A DNA stretch of 64,000 bases from Gammaproteobacteria bacterium. Its GTDB lineage: Bacteria; Pseudomonadota; Gammaproteobacteria; Burkholderiales; Thiobacillaceae. This document shows positions 63,601 through 64,000 of the stretch, in pieces; position 1 is the stretch's first letter, and each line of letters opens with the position of its first letter. Under the pieces are notes generated by a model that worked only from the letters and a program-made list of their open reading frames with translations, had not been told where the DNA came from and did no database searches. Location: the NCBI GenBank assembly GCA_018820765.1, contig JAHJNN010000005.1, forward strand, positions 62,001 through 126,000. Direction: 5' to 3'. The position numbers and the translations under genes are program-made.

Positions 63601-64000
63601 AAAAAACCGTCACCCTCACGTTCAGCGACGGCAGCCCTTCGATTGAACTGCCGATCGAACAGGGCACCTATGGCAAGCCGGTGATCGACATCCGTGCGCT
63701 TGGCGCGCACGGCTATTTCACCCATGACCCCGGCTTCACGGCGACGTCCAGCTGCACCTCGGCGATCACCTACATCGACGGCGACGAAGGCCTGCTGTAT
63801 TACCGCGGCTACCCGATCGAGGAACTGGCCTACAAATCGGATTACATGGAGGTCTGCTACCTGCTGCTGCACGGGGAGTTGCCGACGGCCGAACAGAAGC
63901 AGGCGTTCGAGACCTCGATCCGCCACCACACCCTGCTGCACGACCAGATGGAAAACGTGTTCCGCGGCTTTCGCCGCAGCGCGCACCCGATGGCTGTGAT
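63597..64000 (+). CDS. gltA: GltA, citrate synthase (5' part, cut by window edge)
   Basis: This condenses oxaloacetate and acetyl-CoA to citrate. The first 134 residues are visible: [17 protein letters not shown], then [24 protein letters not shown], the type II (hexameric) citrate synthase N-terminus, then [13 protein letters not shown]. The track shows only other-frame ORFs because the gene runs off the edge. The ATG overlaps the sdhE stop, so it is translated with the sdh operon. Confidence 0.95.
   Translation, partial: MKKTVTLTFSDGSPSIELPIEQGTYGKPVIDIRALGAHGYFTHDPGFTATSSCTSAITYIDGDEGLLYYRGYPIEELAYKSDYMEVCYLLLHGELPTAEQKQAFETSIRHHTLLHDQMENVFRGFRRSAHPMAV

Overview
The window joins two unlike pieces of DNA. 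Bases 1 to about 43,400 are most of an integrative and conjugative element (ICE) of the Tn4371 type. Bases about 43,500 to 64,000 are ordinary chromosome of a high-GC betaproteobacterium. The chromosomal genes (suhB, trmJ, cysE, the isc operon, flhBAFG-fliA, a malic enzyme, sdhCDAB-sdhE, gltA) look Thiobacillus-like to me, but the genus is inference.

ICE backbone. The backbone genes read on the minus strand. From the chromosomal junction inward they are radC, DUF932, DUF736, an AlpA-like regulator, repA, parA, a small ribbon-helix-helix-like protein, DUF2840, traF, a HUH relaxase, traG, a CopG-like gene and trbB, which runs off the left edge. Three 16-bp iterons and an AT-rich direct repeat lie between parA and repA and look like a replication origin. 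An IS110-type insertion sits between traF and the relaxase gene. No integrase gene is visible.

ICE cargo is dominated by candidate defence systems. (1) 4.3-10.9 kb: a C5 methyltransferase with its own HTH and a probable operator, Vsr, an SNF2 ATPase, an EcoRII-N/B3 DNA-reading protein, a MORC-type GHKL ATPase and an HNH nuclease; a 218-bp MITE-like element follows. (2) 22.1-24.3 kb: three genes (two GNAT acetyltransferases and a HEPN-like protein) arranged like integron cassettes with attC-like sites. (3) 24.4-29.0 kb: a ubiquitin-like conjugation operon (DUF2188, single Ubl, family-E E2, fused JAB-E1, DUF6527) facing a minus-strand set of sigma-like factor, small protein and ImmA/IrrE metallopeptidase. 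(4) 34.1-36.6 kb: an Abi_C/HEPN gene and an AbiEi/AbiEii type IV toxin-antitoxin pair. (5) 36.7-43.3 kb: a regulator pair (unknown protein plus XRE-ImmA), a zinc-ribbon HEPN-like protein, and an OLD-TOPRIM/UvrD pair that matches Gabija.

Chromosome. trmJ-cysE-iscRSUA-hscBA-DUF3050-fdx-iscX reads as one plus-strand cluster. Three IscR type 1-like sites are visible, one of them in front of cysE. Next comes a flagellar set: an FlhB with no autocleavage domain, FlhA, FlhF, an FlhG-like protein with no P-loop, and FliA. The TCA-cycle block follows: a short malic enzyme with a histone-H1-like tail, sdhC, sdhD, sdhA, sdhB, sdhE and the start of gltA.

Repeats in the chromosome. Several repeat families interrupt these operons. 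Two GGGGTCAGG/CCTGAATCC palindromic elements lie in isc. A roughly 530-bp palindromic element separates sdhA from sdhB. A 113-bp double-hairpin element is read in the same frame inside both flhB and the 5' part of sdhE. That last repeat, the ubiquitin-like operon with its divergent sigma/protease set, and the MORC restriction-like module are the points most worth following up.
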